A stretch of 64,000 nucleotides of DNA from Mixophyes australis (taxonomy: Eukaryota > Chordata > Amphibia > Anura > Limnodynastidae). The translations under genes were made by a program, and so were the position numbers. Within the stretch, counting starts at the first letter, position 1. Each line of letters begins with the position of its first letter. Positions 33,444-44,326 of this stretch are shown here, in pieces. The notes under the pieces were generated by a model. It did no database searches and was not told the origin of the DNA. It worked only from the letters and a program-made list of their open reading frames with translations. Where the stretch lies: NCBI GenBank assembly GCA_036250195.1, contig JAVHZZ010000011.1, positions 159,001 through 223,000 on the forward strand, in the 5' to 3' direction.

Positions 33444-33821
33444 ATATTGTATATATATATATATATATACTGGCAGGCTCACTCACACACTGTCCTAAAA
33501 CATACAAAAGCAAAACACAACATTAAGAAACCTGTCCTGTAAGGAGCAAGATGCAGTGTATGCTATCTGTAAAATGGTGTCTCCGTCAAGGAAGCGCGCC
33601 GTTACGGAGGAGAATGGAGGACCTCCCCTTCCTATCCCCGTCACTGAGGAACAGGAACTGCGGCCTGCAGACTTTGTTCCTTTGCTGTATTCCTGAGCGC
33701 AGCCATGGCTGAACTTTTTGATTAAACAGAGATCACCAAGTGCAGGAGACTCTGCAAAAGAAATGTATCAGCAGTGCTGGGGCTGAGGGAGCCTTCAGGC
33801 TACTTACCCCGCCTCAGGGAC
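33444..33821. other. TA microsatellite and unassigned flank
   Basis: A TA run spans about 33,450-33,472. The remainder, 33,475-33,821, is downstream of the zinc-finger stop codon and has no recognised feature. At 33,781-33,850 two similar CTTCAGGCTACT / CTGCAGGCTACT pieces lie next to the truncated finger. Confidence 0.4.
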
Positions 33822-34294
33822 CTAGGGGGAGGAAGGCTGCAGGCTACTGACCTCTGGGAAAGCATCCCATTTCCCACACTCACAGCATGAGAATGGTTTC
33901 TCACCTGTGTGAGTTCTCTGATGTTCAAAAAGACTTGACTTACGTGCAAAACATTTCCCACACTCAGGACATGTAAACGATTTCTCACCTGTGTGAGATC
34001 TCTGATATTCAACAAGATTTGATTTATGTGTAAAACATTTTCCAACCTCAGGAAATACAATTATTTTATCATCTGAAAGAGCTGTACTATGTGTAACAAT
34101 ATCTATATTATCAGTAGAACATTTCTCATGATTAGAGGGATCAGGTGATTTATCTGCTCTGTGGACTATTGGATGTATATTTAGGGTACTGGGGTTCTCT
34201 CCTGGAGAATCTTGTGTGATGTTGTTATCTTCTATTTCACAATCTGTAGAAGAAAAGTATCTTCCGTCTGAGATATTGCTGTGTTTGCATCCAT
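33822..34294 (-). pseudogene. Locus A finger exon, one intact C2H2 finger
   Basis: The exon starts after CCAACAG (34,294) in phase 1. A ~90-residue acidic spacer precedes the fingers. Finger 1 reads [20 protein letters not shown], with both Cys and the first His lost. Finger 2, [20 protein letters not shown] then RTHTGEK, is intact. Finger 3 breaks after CCECGKW into [14 protein letters not shown] and TAG at 33,822-33,824. Confidence 0.85.
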
Positions 34295-34444
34295 CTGTTG
34301 GAAATATAATATATGGAAAGACATCTTATTTTACATTAACATATTATAATGCCCAACATTTTCATACAATTAGTATGTTGAAATGTCCAGCTGTTTAATT
34401 TCAATGAACTACAAACACTTCATTATAATTAGACAACTGCATTA

Positions 34445-34668
34445 TAAGCACAATCCATAAACCCAGCCACAGTGAGACGCAAATTGTATCCAGCCTGGAC
34501 CATTCCATCCAAAATGTGGACATTTGTGAGTAAAATATCTTAAGCACACACATTGCCCAGCCAGCATCATAGAACAGGAAGACTCATTAGCCAGGAAGCC
34601 TCATTATCCAGTGACACTGTCCAACTAGTCACTGCCCTCACACACAAACACTGGAGCACCAGGGTATG
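34445..34668. other. Intron sequence shared with locus B
   Basis: The reverse complement aligns with about 63,090-63,345 in locus B, including AGTTGGACAATGTCACTGG and GGCTGGGCAATGTGT. This shows the two loci were copied together with introns. Confidence 0.75.
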
Positions 34669-34990
34669 TGTATAAAAGGAGCACTGTTTGACCATGTAAT
34701 GTATCATCATACCATCTGTAACTTCTGAGATCGCTAGTACCACAAACCAGCATGTAAGTGTCCTTATAAGCCCAGCCAGGGGGTACCCTAGCAGCAAGAG
34801 TTACCCAGAAGGACACGGTTCTAGGTGCTGCTAAGGAGCCTAGTGGTGGCAGCAGTCAAAGTCTCTCCTACAGAGGTTAGAGGGCGCATTTGCGACACGG
34901 AAAGGGGACGGTGTCAAGGCAAGCCCAGCCGATCCCCAGCAGCACACTAACAGGGTGGCACAGGAGGTCCATCCTGTTACATGGGGTGTA
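34669..34990 (+). mobile_element. Gypsy LTR/leader fragment in the locus A intron
   Basis: It contains TGTATAAAAGGAGCACTG, TCGCTAGTACC, AAGAGTTACCCAGAAGGA and TGGTGGCAGCAG, collinear with 28,313-28,860. It is absent from the matching intron of locus B, so it inserted after the duplication or was lost there. Confidence 0.65.
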
Positions 34991-35189
34991 TGTGATCTTA
35001 GAGGGAGGAGAATAATCTCAATCTGCATTAGTATTACAGGGATAATATATAGCCGAGGATCAAATATTCATGGTAATGTCACATGTGGTAGAACAGAGAG
35101 ATGGTTATGGGTATACTGTCACAGGAGGTAGGGTACAGGAGGCTCATGGGTAATTTTATGGAGTCAGACTGACATCCCATCAGATACAG

Positions 35190-35795
35190 CAGACAGTGTG
35201 AGAAGGAGACTGGTCAGATCTCTGGGCTGGTAGCACACAGTGATATGATGTGAGGAGGAGACTGGTCAGATCTCTGGGCTGGTAGCACACAGTGATATGA
35301 TGTGAGGAGGAGACTGGTCAGATCTCTGGGCTGGTAGCACATAGTGATATGATGTGAGGAGGAGACTGGTCAGATCTCTGGGCTGGTAGCACACAATGAT
35401 ATGATGTGAGGAGGAGACTGGTCAGATCTCTGGGCTGGTAGCACACAATGATATGATGTGAGGAGGAGACTGGTCAGATCTCTGGGCTGGTAGCACACAA
35501 TGATATGATGTGAGGAGGAGACTGGTCAGATCTCTAGGCTGGTAGCACACAATGATATGATGTGAGGAGGAGACTGGTCAGATCTCTAGGCTGGTAGCAC
35601 ACAATGATATGATGTGAGGAGGAGACTGGTCAGATCTCTGGGCTGGTAGCACACAGTGATATGATGTGAGGAGGAGACTGGTCAGATCTCTGGGCTGGTA
35701 GCACACAATGATATGATGTGAGGAGGAGACTGGTCAGGTCTCTGGGCTGGTAGCACACAGTGATATGATGTGAGGAGGAGACTGGTCAGACCTCT
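35190..35795. repeat. 52-bp intronic minisatellite (locus A)
   Basis: Eleven to twelve copies of a 52-bp unit contain GAGGAGACTGGTCAGATCTC and GGTAGCACACAGTGATATGA. The array abuts the donor of the 35,814-35,925 exon. The same repeat in opposite orientation lies in locus B at 55,885-56,570. Confidence 0.95.
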
Positions 35796-35813
35796 GGGCT
35801 GTTTATTACTCAC

Positions 35814-35925
35814 CTGTGCTGATATCTGTAGGGATTTCCTTCTCTTTACACTGCTGATCACCCCTTACATACGTCTCTTCCTCTCCCTCTATAATTTCTA
35901 CTTTAATATCAGTCAGGACCTCTTC
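35814..35925 (-). pseudogene. Locus A acidic exon
   Basis: Acceptor TATTTAG, donor GTGAGT, 112 nt. The frame reads EEVLTDIKVEIIEGEEETYV then RGDQQCKEKEIPTDIST. No stop is present, in contrast with the same exon of locus B. Confidence 0.85.
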
Positions 35926-36073
35926 CTAAATAGCCCACAAAACAATAACAACATCCTATTTAATAATATTTGATTTAATAATTTGAGGTGAAACTGAGGA
36001 ATATCATTGTATAAGATTCACACAGATTTTTTTACAGATCATATAATGGATTCAGTGAGACCCTAAAATTTAC

Positions 36074-36171
36074 CTGATTCTCCTGTGGGATACTGGGATT
36101 TTCCTGTGTACAATCATGTGAATAAAGAGGATGGAGATATCTCTCTGGGGTATTTCTGTTACTGGATCCAT
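36074..36171 (-). pseudogene. Locus A short linker exon
   Basis: 98 nt between acceptor TTCTTACAG and donor GTAAAT. The frame reads DGSSNRNTPERYLHPLYSHD, then CTQENPSIPQENQ. It matches locus B 53,128-53,225 in length and phase. Confidence 0.85.
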
Positions 36172-36286
36172 CTGTAAGAAACACACAGTGACTGATTACA
36201 TTGCTTACATGTGATTATCAGATGATGTGTATATTGGTGGCCTTCAAATCTGCTCCACTTTATAATAAATGAAGGTCTCCTCTTAC

Positions 36287-36386
36287 CCAATGACGTATGG
36301 ATCTGGTGATTCTCCATCTTCACTTCCTCGTACAGACCTTTGGGCCCTTCTAAATTCTCCCACTCCTCCTCACACTTTATAGGAAC
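36287..36386 (-). pseudogene. Locus A KRAB-like exon with internal deletion
   Basis: The frame reads VPIKCEEEWENLEGPKGLYE and EVKMENHQIHTSL. Locus B has VPIRCQDVPVYFSMQDWKYL at this place. Locus A lacks 24 bp, removing the DVxVYFS core of the KRAB-A box, which in intact relatives starts the repression domain. Confidence 0.85.
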
Positions 36387-36464
36387 CTGATAACACAATG
36401 CCACAGTCAACATCCAGACACATCCCCTGGTGTTACTGTATAATGTCCCATTCCCAGCAGTCAA

Positions 36465-36656
36465 CTCTCCAGTCACCAGCTGAATGGTCTTGTTGGTCAG
36501 GTCCAGGATCTTCTGGTCATTGTTTCCCTCATGTATCAGTGAGTGAGGTTCAGGCACCGTGATGGGGCTCTGGGTCCTGCTCAATCCTCCTGACACACGG
36601 GGGCGGCTCCTGGGTGTCACACACTCACCAGATCTCTTCATCACTACTGTGTAATC
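36465..36656 (-). pseudogene. Locus A linker exon with lost splice donor
   Basis: 192 nt after acceptor TACACAG. The frame starts DYTVVMKRSGECVTPRSRP and ends IQLVTGE. The donor position (36,463-36,464) reads TT where locus B has GT. Without it the next exon cannot be joined normally; the nearest GT is one base upstream and shifts the frame. Confidence 0.85.
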
Positions 36657-36814
36657 CTGTGTATGAAGAGAGATATCAAGGTAAATGAAGATCCACATAT
36701 TTGGAATTCTATTGAGGTATTAATTGTGCAAAACATACAATAATGTTCTATTTTATGGTTGTGATCCATATCCTATATGTAACCGTTTCCTATATACAAG
36801 AAAGTGGCACTTAC

Positions 36815-36835
36815 CTCTCCTGCAGCTCCGGACAT
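36815..36835 (-). CDS. Possible alternative first coding exon of locus A
   Basis: The minus strand reads ATG then SGAAGE and a good donor GTAAGT (exon end 36,815). Phase 0 joins directly to DYTVV of the linker exon, giving the start MSGAAGE. It lies between the usual start exon and the linker exon. Its use would bypass the tandemly duplicated donor region upstream. Confidence 0.45.
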
Positions 36836-36899
36836 CTTCAGTGGTCCCACCTATCTGAGTCCTCCATCTACAGCCGGCCCCCACGGATCTATCAACTGC

Positions 36900-37560
36900 T
36901 TGGATAAATCAGTGCAAACAGCAAGATGAATTTGAAGTGGGGGCTTGTAGTAGACAGAGGACTCAGAATGGCAGACCTATGGAAGATAGTAGGTGAGGTA
37001 AGTGCTGTATACACTCTAAAAGACAGTGCATATAAGAAACAGTTACAGGTAGGACAGGGGCTATATTTGTAAAATAAAGCATTTCTTGTCTATTTTGGCA
37101 ATTTAAAAAGAAACTCCAGAAAATGGAAAACATCCCATAATTGTAAAATGAGTTAAAAAGTCTCAGTTATTGATAGGAAAAAAACAACAACAACACACTG
37201 TGGTCAATACAATATATCCAACATCTGTGAAGATTGTGGGACTGATACTTCTATCTGAGACTGTCTATCTGCTGCTCATTTACATCTGTTCAGGGGAGAT
37301 GACTGAGGCAGAGCAGAAAGTACCAAAGTGAGAATGGTCACCATCCTGTGAGCCAGAGAGGAGGATCATGGGAAGAATAAACTATAAAATAAAAACGTAT
37401 CTATAGGAGGAGCTCACAGAAGCTAATGGCCACAAATAATATTGTGGTCTACATCCTAATGCACACTTCTGATATACAAAGTAGATTTGGAAAGTGTCCT
37501 AGTATTTCTCCAAGGCTGGAGTCATGTGGGTCTTTGTAACCAGGGTCATGGAGCCTCTCT
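36900..37560. other. Locus A intron, no feature
   Basis: Ordinary AT-rich intron or alternative promoter flank. No repeat ends or exons were recognised. Confidence 0.4.
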
Positions 37561-38320
37561 CCCAGAATCCCTCACCTCTCCAGTCATGTCTCTGTTTTAT
37601 TTATAGCAGTAAGAATGATGTCACTGTGACATTCCCAGAATCCCTCACCTCTCCAGTCATGTCCCCGTTTTTTTAATAGCAGTAAGAATGATGTCACTGT
37701 GACATTCCCAGAATCCCTCACCTCTCCAGTCATGTCCCTGTTTTATTTATAGCAGTAAGAATGATGTCACTGTGACATTCCCAGAATCCCTCACCTCTCC
37801 AGTCATGTCCCTGTTTTATTTATAGCAGTAAGAATGATGTCACTGTGACATTACCAGAATCCCTCACCTCTCCAGTCATGTCCCTGTTTTATTTATAGCA
37901 GTAAGAATGATGTCACTGTGACATTCCCAGAATCCCTCACCTCTCCAGTCATATCCCTGTTTTATTTATAGCAGTAAGAATGATGTCACTGTGACATACC
38001 CAGAATCCCTCACCTCTCCAGTCATGTCCCTGTTTTATTTATAGCAATAAGAATGGTGTCACTGTGACATTCCCAGAATCCCTCACCTCTCCAGTCATAT
38101 CCCTGTTTTATTTATAGCAGTAAGAATGATGTCACTGTGACATTCCCAGAATCCCTCACCTCTCCAGTCATATCCCTGTTTTATTTATAGCAGTAAGAAT
38201 GATGTCACTGTGACATACCCAGAATCCCTCACCTCTCCAGTCATGTCCCTGTTTTATTTATAGCAGTAAGAATGGTGTCACGGTGACATTCCCAGAATCC
38301 CTCACCTCTCCAGTCAGCAG
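37561..38320. repeat. 73-bp minisatellite containing a splice-donor copy
   Basis: Ten 73-bp units run from 37,561 to 38,290, and the next unit merges into the real start exon at 38,306. On the minus strand every unit contains ATGACTGGAGAGGTGAGGGA, which copies the exon's last codons (TGE) and its GTGAG donor. Units differ by only a few bases. Confidence 0.95.
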
Positions 38321-38374
38321 GTAGATGATCTCCAGGGTGAGATTTAATATCCTCTCACTCCTGTCCTTGTCCAT
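38306..38374 (-). pseudogene. Locus A start exon
   Basis: ATG at 38,372-38,374 (MDKDRS…) is followed by RILNLTLEIIYLLTGE and the donor GTGAGG. Relatives usually have a few more residues (HMTE) after MDKDRS. An upstream acceptor-like TTCCTAG at about 38,460 suggests a 5' UTR exon with the typical frog zinc-finger leader (ACAGTTGAGCTGTGAGGAAC). Confidence 0.85.
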
Positions 38375-38469
38375 CCTCAGGGAATCAGTGATTTACACAG
38401 ATCGGGTTTCACCTTCAGTTGACTTCTAGTAAAAGATTCTCTGGTTCCTCACAGCTCAACTGTCTAGGA

Positions 38470-39224
38470 ATAAATATAATAATCATTATAAACATCACAG
38501 AGCAGACATGTAAGATATTAAAATGTTAAACACTGAGGGTCTCATGTAGAGTTGGATGTAAGAGAGTTTTCTTTGCGTAAAATGTGCATTTCCCTACTTC
38601 CTAAGCGCACAAAAATGTATGAGACTATGTCCTTATACAGAGTGAGACACATCTAACACTTACTCCCCTGTACACTTACAGATGCTGAACGGGGGAGGGA
38701 AGGGGAGAGGAGAGCGTAGGTCAGTACAGTAAGGACGTGTCACATAATGTGTGTACTATGTAGAGGTGGAAACAGCAGCAGATCAGTCAGTCTGGAGGCA
38801 CATTTGTTGTGGGTGCTGGACCCTGCTGCACGATATGTTCTGATGACGGACCTTGTAGTGTGTTATAAAATAAACATTGATTTAGAACACATATAATTAT
38901 TATCAGATACGGGGCGTCTGAGGCGGCTGTTTTTTAGAACAGCTCTGTGCTTGTACTGTTAACCTGCACCCATCCAACATGAGTCTCACAATGTTTCATC
39001 GCTGCTGGGCGGCTTCCTCGGGGAGTGAGTCTCATTCAACCACCTACTTCAGGAGGGAAGGCAGAGCGACATTAGAGCTTAACTAGAGGTCGAGTTCAAA
39101 GGAGAACGGGAGCAGCAGCCCCCCCTCCCTCCATGTGACGGACATGTAAGTGCACCAACAACAAGGCATCAAAATAAACTGTTAGTTCACATTGTGACTA
39201 ACTGCAGAGATAAACGGAAAACAT
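38470..39224. other. Upstream region of locus A, no clear feature
   Basis: No coding sequence was recognised. The stretch 38,880-39,140 is richer in GC and could hold an upstream promoter or leader exon, but nothing decisive is visible. Confidence 0.35.
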
Positions 39225-39611
39225 ATATACTTGTTTATTTTAAATTCTTTATTTTGAATGGTCAGTCAATAAAAGGCTGTATACCAATACGAAATAAAAA
39301 GTTTACAGTGTATACATAGAAGAACATTAACATTGTAGTGGAATCCAGAGAAGGCGGCCTTCGACAACTTGAGACATAAATTTACCATATTTTCATTTTT
39401 TGCTTTTGTTTAAATATAAGAGACAATAATACAAAAAAGTAGAATGGAGGGGAGGGGTGAAGGAGAATTAGAAGGGAAAGGGAAGGGAAGACCACAAAGG
39501 TTGATGCAGGAATGTGATCGGAAAGAAGGTAAAATGTAAATGTTAAAGAATCAGAAGGTGGCGGAACAGGAGCAGAGTCCTGATCGCCGTACATGGGTCA
39601 TGACGAAGTCG

Positions 39612-42600
39612 TTAAGGGCCAGAGGGGAACGAGCGTTCTGCGAACTGCCAAGGAGCCCACACTTGGTTGAAAGCGTAACCTCTATCGTGTAAGTAGTAAG
39701 TGATCTCTTCCATGGCTGCTACATGCAAAATTTGCTTTTTAAGGGCAGAGTGAGATGGAGAAGAGCTGCGTTTCCAGTTAAGGGCTATTTGGGATTTGGC
39801 GGCTGTAAGGATGTGTGCAGTCAGTTTTCTAGAAAATTTATCAAGGTCTGGGGAAGGGTAAAAAAGGAGAAAAATCCAAGGGTCCTTCGCCACGGGAGCC
39901 TCAAATTGATAAAGCCATGGATCGCGTCCCACAAGGGAGTAATAACTGGACAAGTCCACCAGATGTGTAGCATTGATCCCCTGTGGCCACAGCCCCACCA
40001 ACAATCAGGCGACGAGGAGGGGAACATTGTATGAAGTAGGGTGGGGGTATAATACCAGCGATAATAAATTTTATAGGATGTTTCTTTTAGTCTGTCGAAA
40101 TGGAGCTTTTGGATATCCCCAGTCTCATGTCCTCCCAGGCCACCTAATCCGGGGTGGGGGTGGGGGGGGGGGGGGGTAGATCCCTCTCCCAGTCAACCTC
40201 ATGTGAGAGTTGCGAGTGAATAGTGGATTCAAGAAAGATATTATAAAGTTGTGATATCATACCCTTATCCATGGGGTGGTGTATGCAAAGGTTCTCGAAC
40301 GGGGTGAGGGGACGTAGTAAATATTTGGGTGGTAGGGATCGTAAAAAATGCGTGATTTGAAAGAACTCAAAAGGGTTAAGCATTCGAGCTGGGGGGCGAG
40401 GCTGGAGTTCTGCTAGTGGGAACCATTGACCTTGTTTTGAAAAGTCTGACGGGAATTTGAGGCCAGCTAGAGTCCAATGGCGGTATCTTACCTTAGAGAG
40501 GCCAGGAGGAAATATAGGATTAAACCAAATGGGAGTCAGAGGGGAAAGCGCAGGCGTGAGTTTTAGTTTAAAGGAGTAAGAATCCCAAACCTTGGTGTCA
40601 AATTTAGTGGTAGGAAGTAATTTGGAAGGGGGGAGGCGGTGTATAGGGGGTAGATCCCATAGCAGGGTGGAATCAGGCAGTGCTATGTATGCCTCCTCTA
40701 GGTCAAGCCAGGAGGTGGAACCCGAGGGGGCATATGATGCAACAATTTGGGAGAAATGGGAGGCCAGACAATATAGCTTGATATCGGGTAGTCCCCTGAC
40801 GCCACCAGAGATGGGCTTTTTCAGAACATTGAGCGAGACCCTTGGAGGCCTGTGATTCCAGATAAAACGAGTTAGAGCTTTCTGGATATTAGATAGGAGG
40901 GTAGCGGGGACAGCAACTGGTAGGGTTTGGAAGAGATATAGCCATTTGGGTATGATATTCATTTTGACTGCTATGATCCTGCCCAGCCATGAGATAATAA
41001 GACGGTTCCAAGAAGCCAGATCAGATTGTGTTTTGGAAAATAGGGGTGGGAAGTTTTCCTGATAAAGGAGGTCATAACGAGATGTAAGATAGACTCCCAA
41101 ATATTTTATTTTCCTGGTCTGCCATTTGAATTTGAATGAGGACCATAACACATCAGCCTCCCAAGGGGGGACATGGACCAGCATGGCCTCTGATTTTGTA
41201 TAATTTATTTTATAGCTAGAAATCACACTGTAGGTCTGGAGAACCTTATAGAGGTTGGGGAGGGAGATGACCGGCTGAGAAAGCGAAAGTAGGACATCGT
41301 CCACAAAAAGTGAAACTTTGGAGTTGATGTCCCCCAACCTGCACGCCCCAAATGTTGGGGTTAGATCGGATTTGAGAGGCCAATGGCTCAATCACCAGAG
41401 CGAAAATGAGAGGAGACAGAGGGTAACCTTGCCTTGTACCATTTTGAATGAATATCAAATTTGAAAGTGTACCGTTGACCAGGACTTTAGCCAAGGGCGA
41501 GGAGTACAGTGCCAGGACGCCAGTGAGAAAGTCACCAGTGAAGCCAAAGGCCTCAAAAGCTGCTCTCATAAAACCCCAGGAGATCCTATCAAATGCTTTT
41601 TCAGCATCCAGAGAGAGGATTATAGTAGGGGATCTCCTGGTGTTTGCAATATGGATGACATCAATGGCTCTCCTGGTGTTATCCCTTGCCTGGCGCCCCG
41701 GGATAAATCCCACTTGGTCATAGTGGATCAATGATGGAAGGAATTCATTCAGGCGATTTGCCAGGATTTTAGCGTATATCTTTAGGTCCAGGTTAAGGAG
41801 GGAGATGGGTCTGTAGCTGGCGCAATGAAGTGGATCCTTTCCATCTTTTGGGATCACTACAATTTTGGCTTTGAGCATTTCCGGTGGGAAGGGGGTCCCT
41901 CGAAGGGCACCATTGTACAGGGAGTGCAGGTGGGGAGCAAGCAAGCTCAAATTTTTTTTATAGTAGGCTGCCGTAAAGCCATCGGGGCATGGGGATTTGC
42001 CACTTTTTTGTGATTTAATAGCGAGTTGGATTTCATCTAATGAGATTTCTTCATTAAGGTGTTGAAGGGCTTGAGCGGATAGTTTAGTGAGTTTAGATGT
42101 AGCAAGGAAATCTGAAATCAGTGCAGTGTTGGATTGCTGTGAGGAAGGGACAGGGGGAGCTGGAAGGTTGTGAAGGGCGGAATAGTATTGTTGGAAAGCT
42201 TCTCTGATGGCAGCGGGGTCGTGGAGGAGTTGGTTGTTGGAATCACGGAACAATATAATATTTTTGTGGGTCCTGGCTGATCGAAGCCGTGCCGCTAGAA
42301 TTTTGTCCGCCTTATCCCCCTTTTCATTAAAGGATTGTCGGAGCCATTTAAGGCGCTTGGCTACCTGTTTGGAAGAGAAGGAGATCAAGTTGGGCTTTAG
42401 TCTCGCGGAGGGCTAGCAAAGTGGCAGGGTCTGGAGTAACCTTGTGTTGGGCTTCCAGGGATTGTAGTTTAAGGGATACTTCGTTAGTCAAGGTGAGGGT
42501 TTCTTTTTTCTTTTTAGAGGCGATGCTGAGTAAATGTCCCCTCAGGACTGCCTTATGTGCCGTCCAAAGAGTAGTTCTAGAGATATCTGGGATGTCGTTG

Positions 42601-43432
42601 AGTTTGAAGAATTCTTTGAGGCGAGCCCGAGCTGGGAGAGTATATCTGCGTTGTGAAGTAAAGAGTCATTGAGGCGCCACGTCATGGGGCGCGGGCGGTC
42701 TGACAGGCCGCAGAAATCTATAGAGATGGGGTGTGATCAGACCATATCATCGGGTGAATTTGAGCCGCCTGGAGGTTTAATGCCAAGTCATGGCTGAGCA
42801 GGATCATGTCTATCCGTGAATAAGAATGATGGGGTGGAGAGTAGTATGTATAGTGACGCGCAGTCGGTTCCTTCACTCTCCAGGAGTCGTAAAGAAGCTG
42901 GGATTTCATGAGACTGAGGAGCGACTTAGAGGATACTGGGTCTAAAACGGCAGGAGGTTGCGGCCACAGTGGTGGAACGGTCCAAGGAATGATTCAAGAC
43001 AGTATTAAAGTCTCCCGCTACTATAAGGTCTCCCTGACGCAGGCGGGACACTAAGACATCTAATTTTGAAAATATGCGATCCTAGTGCTGGTTGGGAGCG
43101 TAAACATTAACCAGGGTGCATAGTTTATTAATAATTTTGCCTACTAAAATTAGGTACCTACCCTCTTTGTCAGCCAGGGAATCAATGGGTTCGAAGGTTA
43201 GATGGTGGGCAAATAAAATTGCGACTCCTCATTTTTTAGTTGTGTGGTCGCATGCATGGTGTGTATCAGGGTGTGTCTTTGAGCGAAGCTCGGGATGGGA
43301 ATTGTGTTGGAAATGTGTTTCTTGTAGGAAAATGAAATCGCCCGAGTAGAGTTTGAGGGTAGTAAAAAGCTTACCTCTTTTCTAAAGGCTATTCAGCCCT
43401 TTAACATTAAATGAGAGGACTCTAAGACCCAT
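39612..43432 (-). pseudogene. L1 ORF2 (endonuclease–reverse transcriptase), broken
   Basis: It starts MGLRVLSFNVKGLN at 43,432, with endonuclease motifs FLQETH and SDHTPS. RT motifs follow: SLDAEKAFDRISW, NGTRQGYPLSPLIFALVIEP and LFVDDVLL (the F-x-DD site is intact). The C-terminal knuckle is CWWGCGHRGSMLHIWWTCP. Breaks: several stops in the endonuclease part, a frameshift near 41,370 just before FVDD, and another at the G-run 40,155-40,177. Confidence 0.9.
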
Positions 43433-44326
43433 GTGCAGCGAGGAGGAAAAAAATCAGGAGAGAGCCTGACACAGTGTGGTTGTTTAGGGGAGGGGAAAGT
43501 TTTAAGGAGGAAGCAAGGGGGGGGGGGGGAAGGGGTAGGAAGATGGTCACACGGCAAAATAGGCCGGGACCCGTGGTGCCGACTTTGGGAGGGAATACTA
43601 TGTGTTGGGGAAGCACATAGGTCAGCAAAGGAGCTATAAGCTCCAGGGAGGCGCAGGCAGGCCGCGAGAAGGTGCATCACAAGAGAACAAAGAGCAAGTG
43701 TGCACCCCTCTGGGATACCTGAGATAGTGTAAAAATAACAAGACTAGTGGTAGGTCGTGAGTGGAACATCCGGGTGGGAGAGAATGTGGGGGGACAGGAG
43801 TAAGGTAAAGCTAATGGAGAGTGAGGGGTAAAATGTGGATGTAAGGAGAAAGGTGAATGATGTAGAGACATAATATAAAACAATATAACGTCAAGATTCA
43901 ACATTGAGTAGTATAACATAGCTTAACATAGGTCGGGGGGTCCCAGCTACTGGAGAGTGCACCCCTTAGCAGGGGAAGCAGCTAAGAGGAGCCGGGATAC
44001 AACAATAAAGGTGCATATAAACTCTATGGGCCAGAAACAGACCAACATGTAAATGAAACAAACTAAATACTCGATGAAACAACATAACAGGATTCGGTAA
44101 AGCTCTTGCATGACACGTTCAAGCAGCATCAACACCATTGCCAGAGAGTGGGGAGGCCCCGCAATACTAGACAAGGTCAACAGCTGGGGGCGTGGAAACG
44201 AGAGCCACTGCCAAATAACAGGGTTTTCACTAGAGATATGGTCAAGGACCAGATCCCAGTGAAAGAGCAAAATGGTGTGAAAGTTACAATTAGGAGGGAC
44301 ACAGAGCGTTAACCTGGTATAGCGAG

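Larger units (their letters stand above)
33822..38374 (-). pseudogene. Zinc-finger locus A (anuran KRAB-like/C2H2), degenerate
   Basis: Six coding exons on the minus strand have the standard anuran zinc-finger layout: start exon (38,306-38,374), linker exon (36,465-36,656), KRAB-A-like exon (36,287-36,386), two short exons (36,074-36,171; 35,814-35,925) and a finger exon (33,822-34,294). Phases are consistent throughout. Damage: the linker exon's donor is TT instead of GT, the KRAB box lacks eight residues including the conserved Val-Tyr-Phe core, and the finger array is reduced to one intact finger. Such proteins normally repress transcription through DNA-bound finger arrays; this one probably cannot. 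A truncated function remains possible. Confidence 0.8.

Noticed and set aside
36159..36698. Single 179-codon protein on the minus strand
   Set aside because: It is an unspliced read-through of two zinc-finger exons and their intron; the exon boundaries are clear.
37561..38320. CRISPR-like direct repeats
   Set aside because: The repeats are contiguous without unique spacers, and the DNA is clearly vertebrate.
43393..43680. Separate small gene near 43.4-43.7 kb
   Set aside because: It lies in the L1 between ORF1 and ORF2 and is an out-of-frame reading.
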